A stretch of 36,640 nt of DNA from Clostridia bacterium (GTDB lineage: Bacteria; Bacillota; Clostridia; Christensenellales; CAG-138), in NCBI GenBank assembly GCA_003246365.1, contig QKAN01000091.1, positions 1-36,640 of the forward strand. Reading direction: 5' to 3'. Each line of letters opens with the position of its first letter. The stretch's first letter is position 1. The notes beneath the pieces were generated by a model, which was not told the origin of the DNA, made no database searches, and saw nothing but the letters and a program-made list of their open reading frames with translations. Shown piece by piece: positions 7,444 to 16,062 of the stretch. The position numbers were made by a program, and so were the translations under genes.

Positions 7444-8565
7444 ATGCAACCTTCCAAGGTTTACTTTTCCGACATGCGAACACAGCTCAACGACCCGCTG
7501 ACAGCGAAACTCAAGCGGTTGATCAAACGCGCCGGTATGGAAGAAATCGATTTTACCGACCGTTTTGTCGCAATTAAAATGCATTTTGGCGAACCGGGAA
7601 ATCTGTCTTTTCTCCGGCCGAACTATGCGCGCGTTCTCGTAGATGTCATCCGCGCAAACGGCGGAAAACCGTTTGTGACAGATTGCAATACGCTCTACCC
7701 CGGTCGTCGAAAAAACGCTCTGGAGCATCTTGATGCCGCTGCGGAAAACGGTTTTTCTCCTGCTTCCACCGGTTGCCAAACCATCATTGCCGACGGGTTA
7801 AAGGGTTTGGATGAAACCCTTGTGCCGCTTTCCGGTACAACGCACATTAAAGAAGCAAAAATCGGTCAGGCCATTATGGACGCAGACATTTTCATTTCGC
7901 TCAGCCATTTTAAGGGGCACGAGAGCACAGGTTTTGGCGGCGCAATGAAGAACATCGGCATGGGCAGCGGTTCGCGCGCGGGCAAAATGGAGCAGCATTG
8001 CGATGGGAAGCCGACCGTTATCGAAAAATATTGCCGAGCCTGCCGCCAGTGCATCAAGCAGTGTGCGCATGGCGCAATCAGTTATGACGACAAGAAAATT
8101 GCGCACATTGATCACGAGCGCTGCGTCGGCTGCGGTCGCTGTATCGGCGCCTGCAACTTTGACGCAATCGAAAACACAGGCGGAAACAGCGACGAGGTGC
8201 TTTGCGAAAAAATCGCAGAATACTCACTGGCAGTCCTGCAAAACCGCCCCAACTTCCACGTCAGCATCGTCACGCAGGTTTCGCCGAACTGCGATTGCCA
8301 TTTTGAAAACGACAGTCCTATCATTCCGGACGTCGGCATGTTCGCGTCGTTTGATCCGGTTGCGCTGGATCAAGCCTGTGCGGATGCTTGCAACAAACAA
8401 CCTGTTTTGCCAAACAGTCAGCTTGCCGATAATCTGGCACATTGCGAATCGCATCACGATCATTTTACGGACAGTTCGCCGCGCACCGACTGGACCATCA
8501 CGCTTCGTCACGCCGAGGCAATCGGCGTTGGAACGCGACAATATGAGCTGATCACAGTAAAATAA
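7444..8565 (+). CDS. DUF362 domain protein with two 4Fe-4S clusters
   Basis: The first ~180 residues match the DUF362 fold, including a Lys-Met-His-Phe-Gly-Glu motif near 45 and a Ser-His-Phe-Lys-Gly-His-Glu motif near 154-160. A bacterial 2x[4Fe-4S] ferredoxin domain follows, with Cys at 197/200/203/207 and 227/230/233/237. The total length is 373 residues. DUF362 proteins are soluble iron-sulfur proteins of unclear reaction, common in anaerobes and thought to take part in electron transfer or ligation-type chemistry. The ATG at 7444 was chosen because AAGGAG lies 8 nt upstream. The frame is open 84 codons further upstream, but that region overlaps the divergent transporter gene and its promoter. 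Confidence 0.9.
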   Translation: MQPSKVYFSDMRTQLNDPLTAKLKRLIKRAGMEEIDFTDRFVAIKMHFGEPGNLSFLRPNYARVLVDVIRANGGKPFVTDCNTLYPGRRKNALEHLDAAAENGFSPASTGCQTIIADGLKGLDETLVPLSGTTHIKEAKIGQAIMDADIFISLSHFKGHESTGFGGAMKNIGMGSGSRAGKMEQHCDGKPTVIEKYCRACRQCIKQCAHGAISYDDKKIAHIDHERCVGCGRCIGACNFDAIENTGGNSDEVLCEKIAEYSLAVLQNRPNFHVSIVTQVSPNCDCHFENDSPIIPDVGMFASFDPVALDQACADACNKQPVLPNSQLADNLAHCESHHDHFTDSSPRTDWTITLRHAEAIGVGTRQYELITVK

Positions 8566-8572
8566 GCCCAAC

Positions 8573-8596
8573 AAAAAAGGAGCTCTGCTCCTTTTT
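8573..8596 (+). terminator. Terminator of the DUF362 gene
   Basis: GGAGC and GCTCC, extended by A/T pairs, enclose a TCT loop and are followed by TTTTT. It ends only 36 nt before the next start codon. Confidence 0.75.
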
Positions 8597-8631
8597 ACTT
8601 TCTTAAAATGAATAGAAAGGCGGAAATGGAT

Positions 8632-9306
8632 ATGAAACACTTCAGTCGAATCATTGTAATGTTTCTCGTTTTTCTGATGTCAGTATTCCCGCTCTCTGCC
8701 TGTTCCCAACCATCCACGCCTGAACCGACTAGCGTCCCTGTAATATCCGCCGAACCGACCGATACACCGGAAATGATAACGCCAACGCCGACATCCGTGC
8801 CGACAGACACGACAGCCGCAACCATAACCGCCAGTCCCACCGCAACAGCAACTTTGGCCCCGACCCCGTCGCCAACACCCGAAGGTCCACGTATGTACTC
8901 CAGTTATGCCGATCTTGTTTCTTTCGACCCCGCAACGGGTATTGCAAAATTTGACTATTTCGACATGCTACGCGGTCAGGATGCAATTGATTTTCTGGTA
9001 TCTAACGAGGGATATTCTCAGGCGGATGCGGAAGAGTTGGTAGAAAACTTCGCCGATTCCGAGTATGTTGAAAAAAACACCAATCCGCAGTTGCGCTCCA
9101 TCGATTTGGACGACGTTTCTCTCAAACTCATGGTGCAACCAAGCGGTGATCCGGTTGAAGACGCAATTTCAATTCCTTCCACCGCTTCCGACTTCCGCGC
9201 AATCTATGCGCTTGATCCGGATTTGCTGCTCAACTCATATTTCTACTACATCACCGTGGAAAGCGACGGACATGTTTCCCTCGTAGAACAGGTGTATTGG
9301 CCATAA
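8632..9306 (+). CDS. Lipoprotein with Thr/Pro-rich linker
   Basis: This is a secreted lipoprotein of about 224 residues. A Lys-His start leads into a hydrophobic signal segment ending in the lipobox Leu-Ser-Ala-Cys (Cys near residue 24). Then comes a linker of about 55 residues made almost wholly of Thr, Pro, Ser and Ala, typical of proteins that reach through the Gram-positive wall. The C-terminal domain of about 140 residues (from Tyr-Ser-Ser-Tyr-Ala-Asp) is not recognised and is acidic. The ATG at 8632 is preferred because GGCGG lies 8 nt upstream; in-frame ATGs at 8626 and 8608 are alternatives. It follows the DUF362 terminator closely, so its promoter must be weak, overlap that hairpin, or rely on read-through. 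Confidence 0.75.
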   Translation: MKHFSRIIVMFLVFLMSVFPLSACSQPSTPEPTSVPVISAEPTDTPEMITPTPTSVPTDTTAATITASPTATATLAPTPSPTPEGPRMYSSYADLVSFDPATGIAKFDYFDMLRGQDAIDFLVSNEGYSQADAEELVENFADSEYVEKNTNPQLRSIDLDDVSLKLMVQPSGDPVEDAISIPSTASDFRAIYALDPDLLLNSYFYYITVESDGHVSLVEQVYWP

Positions 9307-9320
9307 TTGAAATGCAAAAC

Positions 9321-9349
9321 AAAAAAAGCGCCGTCAGGCGCTTCTTTTG
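9321..9349. terminator. Bidirectional terminator
   Basis: AAGCGCC (9326-9332) and GGCGCTT (9337-9343) enclose a GTCA loop. A-rich sequence on the left and T-rich sequence on the right serve both the lipoprotein gene and the convergent gene ending at 9353. Confidence 0.8.
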
Positions 9350-9352
9350 TTG

Positions 9353-10633
9353 TTATTTTGTTTCCGTTTCCAGCATGATGGAAAGAATCTCTGTTTCCGT
9401 TTCCCGCATACCGTCCGATGCCAACCGGCCAATGTTGCGAATCGTGTTGTCCACGCCCTTCACAACAATGCCGTCTCCGCTGACAAACTCTTGGTTTTGC
9501 GTGTACATGCGGTATCCGAGAATACCCGCGTCTACAGCGGCTGCAATTTTGCCCGCACAGCTGGCTTTTGCCCCGTCGCAAACCATACCGCTGATGATGG
9601 CAAGCGCGTTGACAACCGTATGCGCAACGCCCTCATATCCGCCGCCTTCGAGATAGGCGATTCCTGCGCCGGCGCCGCACCCGGCGCAAACTGCTCCGCA
9701 AAAAGCAGAAAGCCTGCCGATGCCAGTTTTTTGATGGATCGTAACAAGGTCGGATACAATCAGCGCGCGCAAGAGTTTCTCTTCTTCAAACCCTCTCTCC
9801 TTCGCCCAAACCGCAACGGGCACGCTGGCCGTGATACCCTGATTACCCGAGCCGGAAACGATAACGACAGGCAATTCTTCCCCGCTCATACGCGCGTCTG
9901 ATCCGGCCGCAGCCCAGGCACGCGCGCGTGTCGCCAAATCTTCACTGCCGTTGGCGAGCAGTACGCGTCCAACATTCGCGCCGCAGCTTTTTGTAAACCC
10001 GTGCGCAGAAATGGCAAGATTATGGTTCAGTTGCCGTCTTAACACGCCCTCAACGCGGCTTAAATCCACCGTGTCAGCAAATTCGACGATATCTGCAGTA
10101 TTCAGAATGCTCGGCGCATCGCTTTCGTGTCCCGCATCCACAACTGGGCGGTCAAGCAACACCTCGCCGTTTCGTTCTACGCGGACGATGTTGGTGTGCG
10201 CCACCGCAATGCGTACGTAGGCAGAGTCCTCCCCGCGCCAGCCAGTGATGCGAATATCCAGTGTCAGTCCGTCCTCTACGCATTCAACGGTGATCGGCGT
10301 GCTCGAAAGATACGCCCAGATCGCTTCCCGCTGGTCGGGCGTAATCGAATCGATTACTTCGAGCAGGCGGGATGCATCCCCCGCAACCGCGCCCGCGGCA
10401 GCCGATGCTGCGATGCCCTTCTTTCCGCCCGTGCCCGGAACAACAACGCTTTTTGCGTTTTTTAGAATATTTCCGCTGACCAAAACGCGCATGCGCTCCG
10501 GCAGTCCGCCAAGTGTGTCCCGCATGGCAGCTGCCGCATATGCAATTGCGATTGGTTCCGTACAGCCCGTTGCGGGAATGAGTTCGCGCTCCAAAATTGC
10601 GCAATAGGCATCAATTTTTTCCGGCGTGAGCAT
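9353..10633 (-). CDS. UPF0597 family L-cysteine desulfidase / L-serine dehydratase-alpha-like protein
   Basis: This 426-residue protein has the family's N-terminal Ala-Thr-Gly-Cys-Thr-Glu-Pro motif (Cys24), a Ser-Cys-Gly-Ala-Asn motif in the middle, and a Cys-Gly-Ala-Val-Cys-Ala-Gly-Cys-Gly cluster towards the end. These conserved cysteines ligate a [4Fe-4S] cluster in the related serine dehydratase alpha domain and in the L-cysteine desulfidases CdsB and CyuA (formerly YhaM). The expected reaction is breakdown of L-cysteine to pyruvate, sulfide and ammonia, in the cytoplasm and oxygen-sensitive. The ATG at 10633 has AAGGAG about 12 nt upstream. The open frame extends upstream to 10807 but would overlap the preceding gene. 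L-serine as substrate cannot be excluded. Confidence 0.88.
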   Translation of the reverse strand: MLTPEKIDAYCAILERELIPATGCTEPIAIAYAAAAMRDTLGGLPERMRVLVSGNILKNAKSVVVPGTGGKKGIAASAAAGAVAGDASRLLEVIDSITPDQREAIWAYLSSTPITVECVEDGLTLDIRITGWRGEDSAYVRIAVAHTNIVRVERNGEVLLDRPVVDAGHESDAPSILNTADIVEFADTVDLSRVEGVLRRQLNHNLAISAHGFTKSCGANVGRVLLANGSEDLATRARAWAAAGSDARMSGEELPVVIVSGSGNQGITASVPVAVWAKERGFEEEKLLRALIVSDLVTIHQKTGIGRLSAFCGAVCAGCGAGAGIAYLEGGGYEGVAHTVVNALAIISGMVCDGAKASCAGKIAAAVDAGILGYRMYTQNQEFVSGDGIVVKGVDNTIRNIGRLASDGMRETETEILSIMLETETK

Positions 10634-10668
10634 CTGTTTTTCATTCTCCTTGTTCGTTTCTTTTCCGA

Positions 10669-11232
10669 CTATTTCAAAAATGTAATAACTTGTTTTTCCG
10701 TAAACTGCCGCCTCAACAGGCATGCCGCATCCGCACAGTCTGAGCCGCCGACGGCATTCTTTTTCTTTTGCTCCCAGTGTTCCGAGAGACCATAATAAAA
10801 TGTGCACCAGTTATCGCGGATTGTTTGATCTCTGCGAATCACTGTAACAAACATTTCGGAAATAAGTTGATCCAACGCTTTTGTTTGTGTTTTTCTGTCA
10901 AAACAGCAGGCCGTCTGCATCGCTTCATTGTCAGCTTTTTCAACGGATCGTAAAAACTCTAATAAACGCAAACTTTCGGCAGACAGTCTCTCGATCCGGC
11001 GGCGATGCGGCTTCAGCGCATAATAAAGAGCGCGTGAAAGATAGGTAACCCTGTTATGATACAATCGGCTATAAAATACATCGCCTGATTCCATCAGCGC
11101 AACAATGCCGTTCCATGTCCCCCCGACCAAATCAAGATACGGCAACTCCGTGTTTTCATTGCAAAGCAATACATCGTTTCGCGAAAAGTAAATCAACAGC
11201 GCTTCTCGCGCTTGCGCATCTTTTTTGTCCAC
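10669..11232 (-). CDS. Unrecognised protein, possibly winged-helix / AlkZ-related
   Basis: This 187-residue soluble protein has no signal peptide. The middle (residues 75-120) reads as two helices followed by a Lys-Ala-Leu-Asp-Gln-Leu helix and a short strand pair, the pattern of a winged helix. The overall look, ending with Trp-containing strands (Asp-Asn-Trp-Cys-Thr-Phe-Tyr-Tyr), reminds me of short AlkZ-related proteins of clostridia. That is memory-based and weak. The start is a GTG at 11232, 15 nt after the stop of the upstream lipoprotein gene, without a clear ribosome binding site. It probably belongs to one transcript with its minus-strand neighbours. Confidence 0.55.
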   Translation of the reverse strand: MDKKDAQAREALLIYFSRNDVLLCNENTELPYLDLVGGTWNGIVALMESGDVFYSRLYHNRVTYLSRALYYALKPHRRRIERLSAESLRLLEFLRSVEKADNEAMQTACCFDRKTQTKALDQLISEMFVTVIRRDQTIRDNWCTFYYGLSEHWEQKKKNAVGGSDCADAACLLRRQFTEKQVITFLK

Positions 11233-11247
11233 GATGGTTTGACCAGA

Positions 11248-11670
11248 TTACTTCAAATACAATCCGACCAGCGCCAGGTTTTTGTCAAACGAAAGCGTAT
11301 AGAGCAGATTTGCATTGGCGTGCTTCACCAGAACCTGTACGACCGCATATTCTTCCCCCGTGGTTGCGTCTGCTGTGCCGGATAGAACCGTCTTTGTAAT
11401 TTTCTCGAACGCGCCTGCTTTTTCATAGATAGCGGCCCAACCTGTTTCAAGCTGGTCTGCCGTGATCGCGTCTTTTAAATCTTCCCGTAAATAGCCGATG
11501 ATCGAATCATAATCTCCCATGGTTGCAAGGCCGACGATTTCTTCCGCCGTCGTTCCAACTTCATCCGCATCAAATCCTTCCGGAAGCGATTTGGATGCGC
11601 ATCCGAATAGCCCGAAGCAAACCGTCAACGCCAGCACGACAGAAATCAATGCTCTTATCTGTTTTTTCAT
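11248..11670 (-). CDS. DUF3887-like lipoprotein
   Basis: This 140-residue protein has a signal peptide with basic start (MKKQ), a hydrophobic core, and lipobox Leu-Phe-Gly-Cys at about residue 24. The mature part matches the DUF3887 pattern in general shape: a helical segment with Gly-Asp-Tyr-Asp, a Gly-Trp-x-x-Ile-Tyr-Glu-Lys-Ala-Gly-Ala-Phe stretch, and C-terminal strands ending in Val-Gly-Leu-Tyr-Leu-Lys. The function of the domain is unknown; it has an NTF2-like look. GGAGGTG lies 8 nt ahead of the ATG, and a TGA-TATACT extended -10 box lies about 30 nt upstream. Confidence 0.8.
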   Translation of the reverse strand: MKKQIRALISVVLALTVCFGLFGCASKSLPEGFDADEVGTTAEEIVGLATMGDYDSIIGYLREDLKDAITADQLETGWAAIYEKAGAFEKITKTVLSGTADATTGEEYAVVQVLVKHANANLLYTLSFDKNLALVGLYLK

Positions 11671-11850
11671 GGGTAATTCACCTCCGTGCTTTTTCCGAAT
11701 CAGTATATCACAGCTATCGGGTTATTGGGCTGTTTCGAAAGCTATTTTTTCGATCTGCCGGACTACAGGCAATTGGTTCTATACTTGCAGTATAACCGTC
11801 ACTTGTGATATCCTTTTGTTTAATATCGGAAGAAACAGGCAGGTATTACA

Positions 11851-12687
11851 ATGCGGAAAGACGGCAGGCGCGTAAAAGACGCAAACCCCATCTATACGGT
11901 TTTACCTTATATCTTGAAATATCGCTATGACGCGATGAACATGATCGAAGTCGATATCCCGATTTCGCCGATGCAGGCATATCTGAACGAAAAACGCAAG
12001 CAAGGCTATCGTTTTTCGCATCTTGGCCTTGTGCTCGCGGCATATGTGCGCACCGCTGCGGAATTTCCGCAGCTCAACCGGTTCATCGCCAACAAGCGCA
12101 TCTACCAGCGCAACGAATTTTCCGTGGCTATGGTTGTTTTAAAACCCGGCGAGTTGGACGGAACCATGAGCAAGATGTATTTCAATATGGAAGACGACAT
12201 TTTTGCCGTGCATGAAACCATGGAGCACTATGTAAACGACAACCGTGAGGAAGGCGACACCAATGCCACGGACGGAATTGTGCGTACGCTTCTGGGCATC
12301 CCCGGTTTAGTCAACTTTGGCGTTGGGCTTTTAAAAGTGATGGATCGCTTCGGTCTGCTGCCCAAAGCCCTCATTAAGGCCAGCCCGTTTCACACGAGCA
12401 TGACCATCAGCAACCTTGCGAGCATTCGCACAAACCATATTTACCATCATCTATACGAATTCGGTACGACGAGCATCCTCATCACCCTCGGAAACATGCG
12501 CGAAATCCCCGTTCGCAAAGGCGGAGAAATCGTGTTTGAGCGTTCTTTGCCCATGGGTATCGTCACGGATGAACGCATCTGCTCCGGCAGTTATTTTGCC
12601 GCCGTATTTCACCGTTTTAAACAATACCTCACCAATCCGGAGCTATTGGAAGGCCCGCCAAAGGTTGTCAACACGCGTCTGGACTAA
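11851..12687 (+). CDS. 2-oxo acid dehydrogenase E2-like acyltransferase domain protein lacking catalytic residues
   Basis: This 278-residue protein has the fold signature of the E2/chloramphenicol-acetyltransferase catalytic domain but no lipoyl or peripheral-subunit-binding domain. Recognisable parts are Asp-Ile-Pro-Ile-Ser near residue 36, a Ser-His-Leu-Gly-Leu-Val-Leu-Ala-Ala segment near 55-63, and a Ser-x-Asn-Leu-Ala-Ser-Ile segment near 190. In E2 enzymes the active site reads H-R-x-x-D-G. Here the equivalent positions are E241-R-I-C-S245-G246, so both the general-base His and the Asp are missing. It is therefore unlikely to transfer acyl groups by the classical mechanism. No E1 or E3 genes lie nearby. 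It is monocistronic, with a terminator after it. Confidence 0.8.
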   Translation: MRKDGRRVKDANPIYTVLPYILKYRYDAMNMIEVDIPISPMQAYLNEKRKQGYRFSHLGLVLAAYVRTAAEFPQLNRFIANKRIYQRNEFSVAMVVLKPGELDGTMSKMYFNMEDDIFAVHETMEHYVNDNREEGDTNATDGIVRTLLGIPGLVNFGVGLLKVMDRFGLLPKALIKASPFHTSMTISNLASIRTNHIYHHLYEFGTTSILITLGNMREIPVRKGGEIVFERSLPMGIVTDERICSGSYFAAVFHRFKQYLTNPELLEGPPKVVNTRLD

Positions 12688-12702
12688 GATTCGATCAATA
12701 CA

Positions 12703-12736
12703 TAAGCGACGGACAGCGATTGTCTGCCGCTTTTTT
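12703..12736 (+). terminator. Terminator of the E2-like gene
   Basis: A 12-bp stem (AAGCGACGGACA pairing with TGTCTGCCGCTT, with one mismatch and one wobble) around a short loop is followed by TTTTTT. Confidence 0.75.
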
Positions 12737-12757
12737 GATGCTTCTGTTCATACCGCG

Positions 12758-12786
12758 TTGCGCTTCCCGCCGGAAAATGATAGAAT
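12758..12786 (+). promoter_or_regulatory. Promoter of the homocysteine methyltransferase gene
   Basis: TTGCGC (12758-12763) and TAGAAT (12781-12786) are separated by 17 nt, with AAGGAG and the start codon following shortly after. Confidence 0.55.
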
Positions 12787-12811
12787 CGACGAAATAAGGA
12801 GCGAATGACAC

Positions 12812-13675
12812 ATGCAATTTCAAGACGTTTTTCAAAAGAAACATCTCATATTTGACGGAGGCTTCGGCACAATGTTGCTTGCCGCAGGATTGCCCGCCGG
12901 CGCATCCCCGGATCAATGGAATATTTCAAATCCCGATGCGGTTCGCGCGGTGCACGAGGCGTATCTGAACGCTGGATCGAATGTCATTACGACAAATACC
13001 TTCGGCAGTACCGTTCCGCGGCAAAAACGCGGCGAATATAAACCCGCTGATCTCGTTATTGCAGGGGTTAAAATCGCAAAAGAAGCGATTGCAGCATCCG
13101 GCAAAGATGCATTTGTCGCGCTGGATATTGGCCCTCTGGGCGAGTTTCTCGAGCCGCTTGGTGACCTGACCGAAGAAGAAGCACTAGAATACTTCCGCGA
13201 GCCGATTGAAGCGGGTGTTTCCGCCGGGGCAGATTGCATTCTCATCGAAACCATGAGCGTGCTGGACGAAGCGCTCGTATGTATCCGCGCGGCAAAAACG
13301 TACGGTGGTGGCCTTCCCGTTCTCTGTACGCTTACCTATGATATCAGAGGTTATCTCATGACCGGCGAAACGCTGGAAGACGCCGTAGCAGCGCTGGAAA
13401 ACGCGGGCGTAGATGCGCTCGGCTGCAACTGCGGCGTCGGGCCGGAACAGCTCGTTTCGCTTTTACCGCGGTTCATCGCCTGCGCAACTAAACCGCTCAT
13501 CATGCAGCCGAACGCAGGACTGCCGGAATACCGCGATGGCGAAACTGTGTATCTCTGCGGCCCGGAGGCGTTCGCTGCGGAAATGGAAAAGCTTGCAAAC
13601 GGCGGTGTATGGGGACTAGGCGGTTGCTGCGGCACCACCCCGGCGCATATCGCGCTCGTCTCGAAGCTGGCATAA
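12812..13675 (+). CDS. Homocysteine S-methyltransferase domain protein
   Basis: This 287-residue protein is a single homocysteine methyltransferase barrel. It has Asp-Gly-Gly-Phe-Gly-Thr near residue 15-20, the Thr-Asn-Thr-Phe-Gly motif near 61-65, and the zinc-binding Cys set: C207 in an Asn-Cys-Gly-Val-Gly-Pro motif and C272/C273 in Gly-Gly-Cys-Cys-Gly-Thr. The domain transfers a methyl group to L-homocysteine to make methionine. The length equals the N-terminal domain of MetH. No cobalamin-binding or folate domain lies alongside, so either S-methylmethionine/SAM is the donor or partner subunits are encoded elsewhere. AAGGAG lies about 10 nt before the ATG. The AEC transporter gene follows after 69 nt. 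Confidence 0.9.
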   Translation: MQFQDVFQKKHLIFDGGFGTMLLAAGLPAGASPDQWNISNPDAVRAVHEAYLNAGSNVITTNTFGSTVPRQKRGEYKPADLVIAGVKIAKEAIAASGKDAFVALDIGPLGEFLEPLGDLTEEEALEYFREPIEAGVSAGADCILIETMSVLDEALVCIRAAKTYGGGLPVLCTLTYDIRGYLMTGETLEDAVAALENAGVDALGCNCGVGPEQLVSLLPRFIACATKPLIMQPNAGLPEYRDGETVYLCGPEAFAAEMEKLANGGVWGLGGCCGTTPAHIALVSKLA

Positions 13676-13744
13676 GCATCCAAAAAAATACGCAAGCCGC
13701 CAATATTTCAGTCTGTTTTTTATCATTCTATTCTGGAGTAAGCC

Positions 13745-14674
13745 ATGAAAGACATTGTATCCATACTAAAAATCGTATTACCGCTCGTCGTTTCGCTCGG
13801 CATCGGTTATTTTGCGCGCAAACGCGCTATCATCAGCGCGGAAGGCATCGAGGGCATGAAGACATTTGTGGTCAAGTTCGCTTTGCCCGCAATGTTGTTT
13901 GGGTTGTTTTTTACGGCGGAATATTCTATCAATATTCTCTTGTTTGCCGTAACGATGTTTACGCTTGGCTTTGTCGGTCTCGGTCTAGGATTTTTAATCG
14001 GGAAACCGCTGGAAAAGCGCAGTCCCATGCTCAAGTTCATGACCGCTGGCTGGGAGGTTGGCTTGCTGGGCTATGCGCTCTACACGCTGTTGTACGGCGC
14101 GGAAAATCTCCGCTATATGGCGCTGATGGATTTCGGGCAGGTGCTCTTCGTGTTTACCGGGTTTATCTCCGCGCTAAATACGCGCACTGGTCGTTCGGCG
14201 AAAGAATCCGCCCGGTCGCTTTTGCTGAACCCGATCCCATGGGCAATGGTATCCGGCGCAATTCTTGCAATTCTCGGCGTTTCCCGAGCACTTGCGCCAT
14301 CCGGCATCACCGGTTTAGTCACAACGCTGTGTAATTTCATCGCCGCTCCGCTTTCTTGCGTAATCCTTATCGTAGTCGGTTATGGAATTGAGTTTTCCGG
14401 AAAGAATATCGGAACCGCCGTTGTTTCCGTGGTCATGCGGGCTTTGGTCTGCGGATTGCTTTGCATAGCGGCGCTGTTTTTCATCGGCGCTTTCGTTCCG
14501 CTTTCCGATCCCATGCGTTGGGCGATCATCGTTATCTTCCTGACCCCTGCACCTTATATTCTGACGATGTACACAATCAACGAGCAGGAACGCGCGGATG
14601 TATCAATGTCGCTGTCATTGCAGACTTTGGTGTCAGTGAGTCTGTTTATCTTCCTCACGGTACTTATGTTCTAA
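13745..14674 (+). CDS. AEC family transporter
   Basis: This 309-residue membrane protein has about ten helices in two halves, typical of the auxin efflux carrier (AEC) family. It has a Phe-Ala-Leu-Pro-Ala-Met-Leu-Phe stretch in the third helix (residues 41-48) and a polar Pro-Ala-Pro-Tyr segment near 278. Bacterial members export small organic anions such as malate. GGAG lies 6 nt before the ATG. It follows the homocysteine methyltransferase gene on the same strand with no terminator between, so the two may be co-transcribed. Confidence 0.88.
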   Translation: MKDIVSILKIVLPLVVSLGIGYFARKRAIISAEGIEGMKTFVVKFALPAMLFGLFFTAEYSINILLFAVTMFTLGFVGLGLGFLIGKPLEKRSPMLKFMTAGWEVGLLGYALYTLLYGAENLRYMALMDFGQVLFVFTGFISALNTRTGRSAKESARSLLLNPIPWAMVSGAILAILGVSRALAPSGITGLVTTLCNFIAAPLSCVILIVVGYGIEFSGKNIGTAVVSVVMRALVCGLLCIAALFFIGAFVPLSDPMRWAIIVIFLTPAPYILTMYTINEQERADVSMSLSLQTLVSVSLFIFLTVLMF

Positions 14675-14687
14675 CAAAAAACGAATC

Positions 14688-14728
14688 AAATAGCGCCGCT
14701 CTCGTATTTGAGAGCGGCGCTATTTTTT
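14688..14728. terminator. Strong bidirectional terminator
   Basis: A perfect 16-bp stem (14688-14703 with 14710-14725) encloses a 6-nt loop, with A-rich and T-rich flanks. It separates the AEC gene from the convergent galactokinase gene. Confidence 0.9.
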
Positions 14729-14738
14729 AGTTTGTTGT

Positions 14739-16004
14739 TTATCCTAGCTTTACCCCACCGACGGGACGAACGGCAAACCGATAGCAACAGCCGGGGCCGA
14801 ACGCACGTTCCATCTCCATCTGGTATGCTTCTACCATGCCGAGCGGCACCAGCGCCTGAATGGTTCCCGCAAACCCGCCGCCATGAACACGCCACGCGCC
14901 GTGCTTGCCAAGTACGCGCTCCGAAAGCGCCAACGCCAAAGCAAGACCGCGTTCCGTTTCGTCCTTCGGGCAAACATTTTGCAGCTGCATAAAGCTGGAA
15001 CGCCCACTCTCGTTCATCAGCAAGCGGAAGGATTCGATATCTTTTCGCTTTAGTGCGCCCGCCTGCTCCGGCACACGCGCATTGTCGCCAAAGAAATGCA
15101 TAGCGCGCAAAATCGCACGATCGGAAACAGATTTACGCAGTTGTCCAATCGACGCATAAAACGCGCCCTCGTCCACCTCTCTGAGCACTGCTTTCCCAAA
15201 ATGCTTCGCAACATCGCCCATTTCTTTTGTTACGGCAGCATATTCCGGCGTTAGATCCGCATGATTGCCGCCGCAGTTGACGATGCAAATGGCATATCCC
15301 AACGCGGAGAGATCGCAATCGATTTTTTCAATTTTCGGTTCTTCCGGTTTCTCAAAGTCGATTTCAATGAACCCGCCGACTGCGCAGGCAAGCTGATCCA
15401 TTAATCCGCTTGGCTTGCCGAAATGTTTGTTTTCGGCATATTTGCTGGCAAGCGCCTGTTCAACCGGCGGAATTTTCCCTTCATTATATAATTCAGAAAA
15501 TATGGTGCAGACAAGAATGCTGAAAGCCGCACTGGAAGAAAGACCGGAGCCTTTCGGCACCTCCGAAGATGTTACCGCATCAAACCCGCCAACAGCTCGC
15601 CCGTCCTGCGTCAAGCGTTCCGCAATGCCGCGCACCAGCGCCTCGCTCGCGTTATGCTCATTTTCGTCCGGTGCGAGTTTGTCGAGAGAAACACACAGCG
15701 GCGTGTATCCGCGGGAATGAATTCGCACGACATTGTCGTTTCTTGGCGCAACCACCGCGCGGGTATCAACCGTTACCGCCGCCGCAAGCACGCGGCCCAG
15801 CTGATGATCCGTGTGGTTTCCGCCAATCTCGCTACGACCCGGCGCGGAAAAAAGCATAGCTTCCCCGTTGTAGCCAAACGCGCCTTCAAACGCATCCGCC
15901 AGCGCGCCGTATTTAACCTTTTGGGACTCAAAATCGTCTCCATAGAGATGCTTTAGCGCGTCATCCAATTCGCCGTTGATCAATTTCTCCCGAATAGGCA
16001 GCAT
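14739..16004 (-). CDS. galK: Galactokinase
   Basis: This 421-residue GHMP kinase phosphorylates galactose to galactose-1-phosphate. The galactose-binding signature PGRSEIGGNHTDH is at residues 55-67, the ATP-binding GHMP motif Gly-Ser-Gly-Leu-Ser-Ser-Ser-Ala is at 151-158, and the catalytic Asp is D202 in Gly-Leu-Met-Asp-Gln. A C-terminal Gly-Gly-Gly-Phe-Ala-Gly loop is also present. The Gly-Gly-Asn-His version of the first motif is the form seen in clostridial galactokinases. GGAGG lies 10 nt before the ATG. No galT or galE is nearby. It lies 58 nt downstream of the DUF819 gene on the same strand with no terminator between, so they probably share a transcript. Confidence 0.95.
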   Translation of the reverse strand: MLPIREKLINGELDDALKHLYGDDFESQKVKYGALADAFEGAFGYNGEAMLFSAPGRSEIGGNHTDHQLGRVLAAAVTVDTRAVVAPRNDNVVRIHSRGYTPLCVSLDKLAPDENEHNASEALVRGIAERLTQDGRAVGGFDAVTSSEVPKGSGLSSSAAFSILVCTIFSELYNEGKIPPVEQALASKYAENKHFGKPSGLMDQLACAVGGFIEIDFEKPEEPKIEKIDCDLSALGYAICIVNCGGNHADLTPEYAAVTKEMGDVAKHFGKAVLREVDEGAFYASIGQLRKSVSDRAILRAMHFFGDNARVPEQAGALKRKDIESFRLLMNESGRSSFMQLQNVCPKDETERGLALALALSERVLGKHGAWRVHGGGFAGTIQALVPLGMVEAYQMEMERAFGPGCCYRFAVRPVGGVKLG

Positions 16005-16062
16005 TCCGTTTATGCCTCCGTTTATTCTGTTTATTTATTGTGAATTGTATTCTATTCTTATT

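Noticed and set aside
10634-10807. An upstream extension of the L-cysteine desulfidase frame
   Set aside because: It overlaps the preceding minus-strand gene and lacks family similarity; the conserved protein begins at the ATG at 10633.
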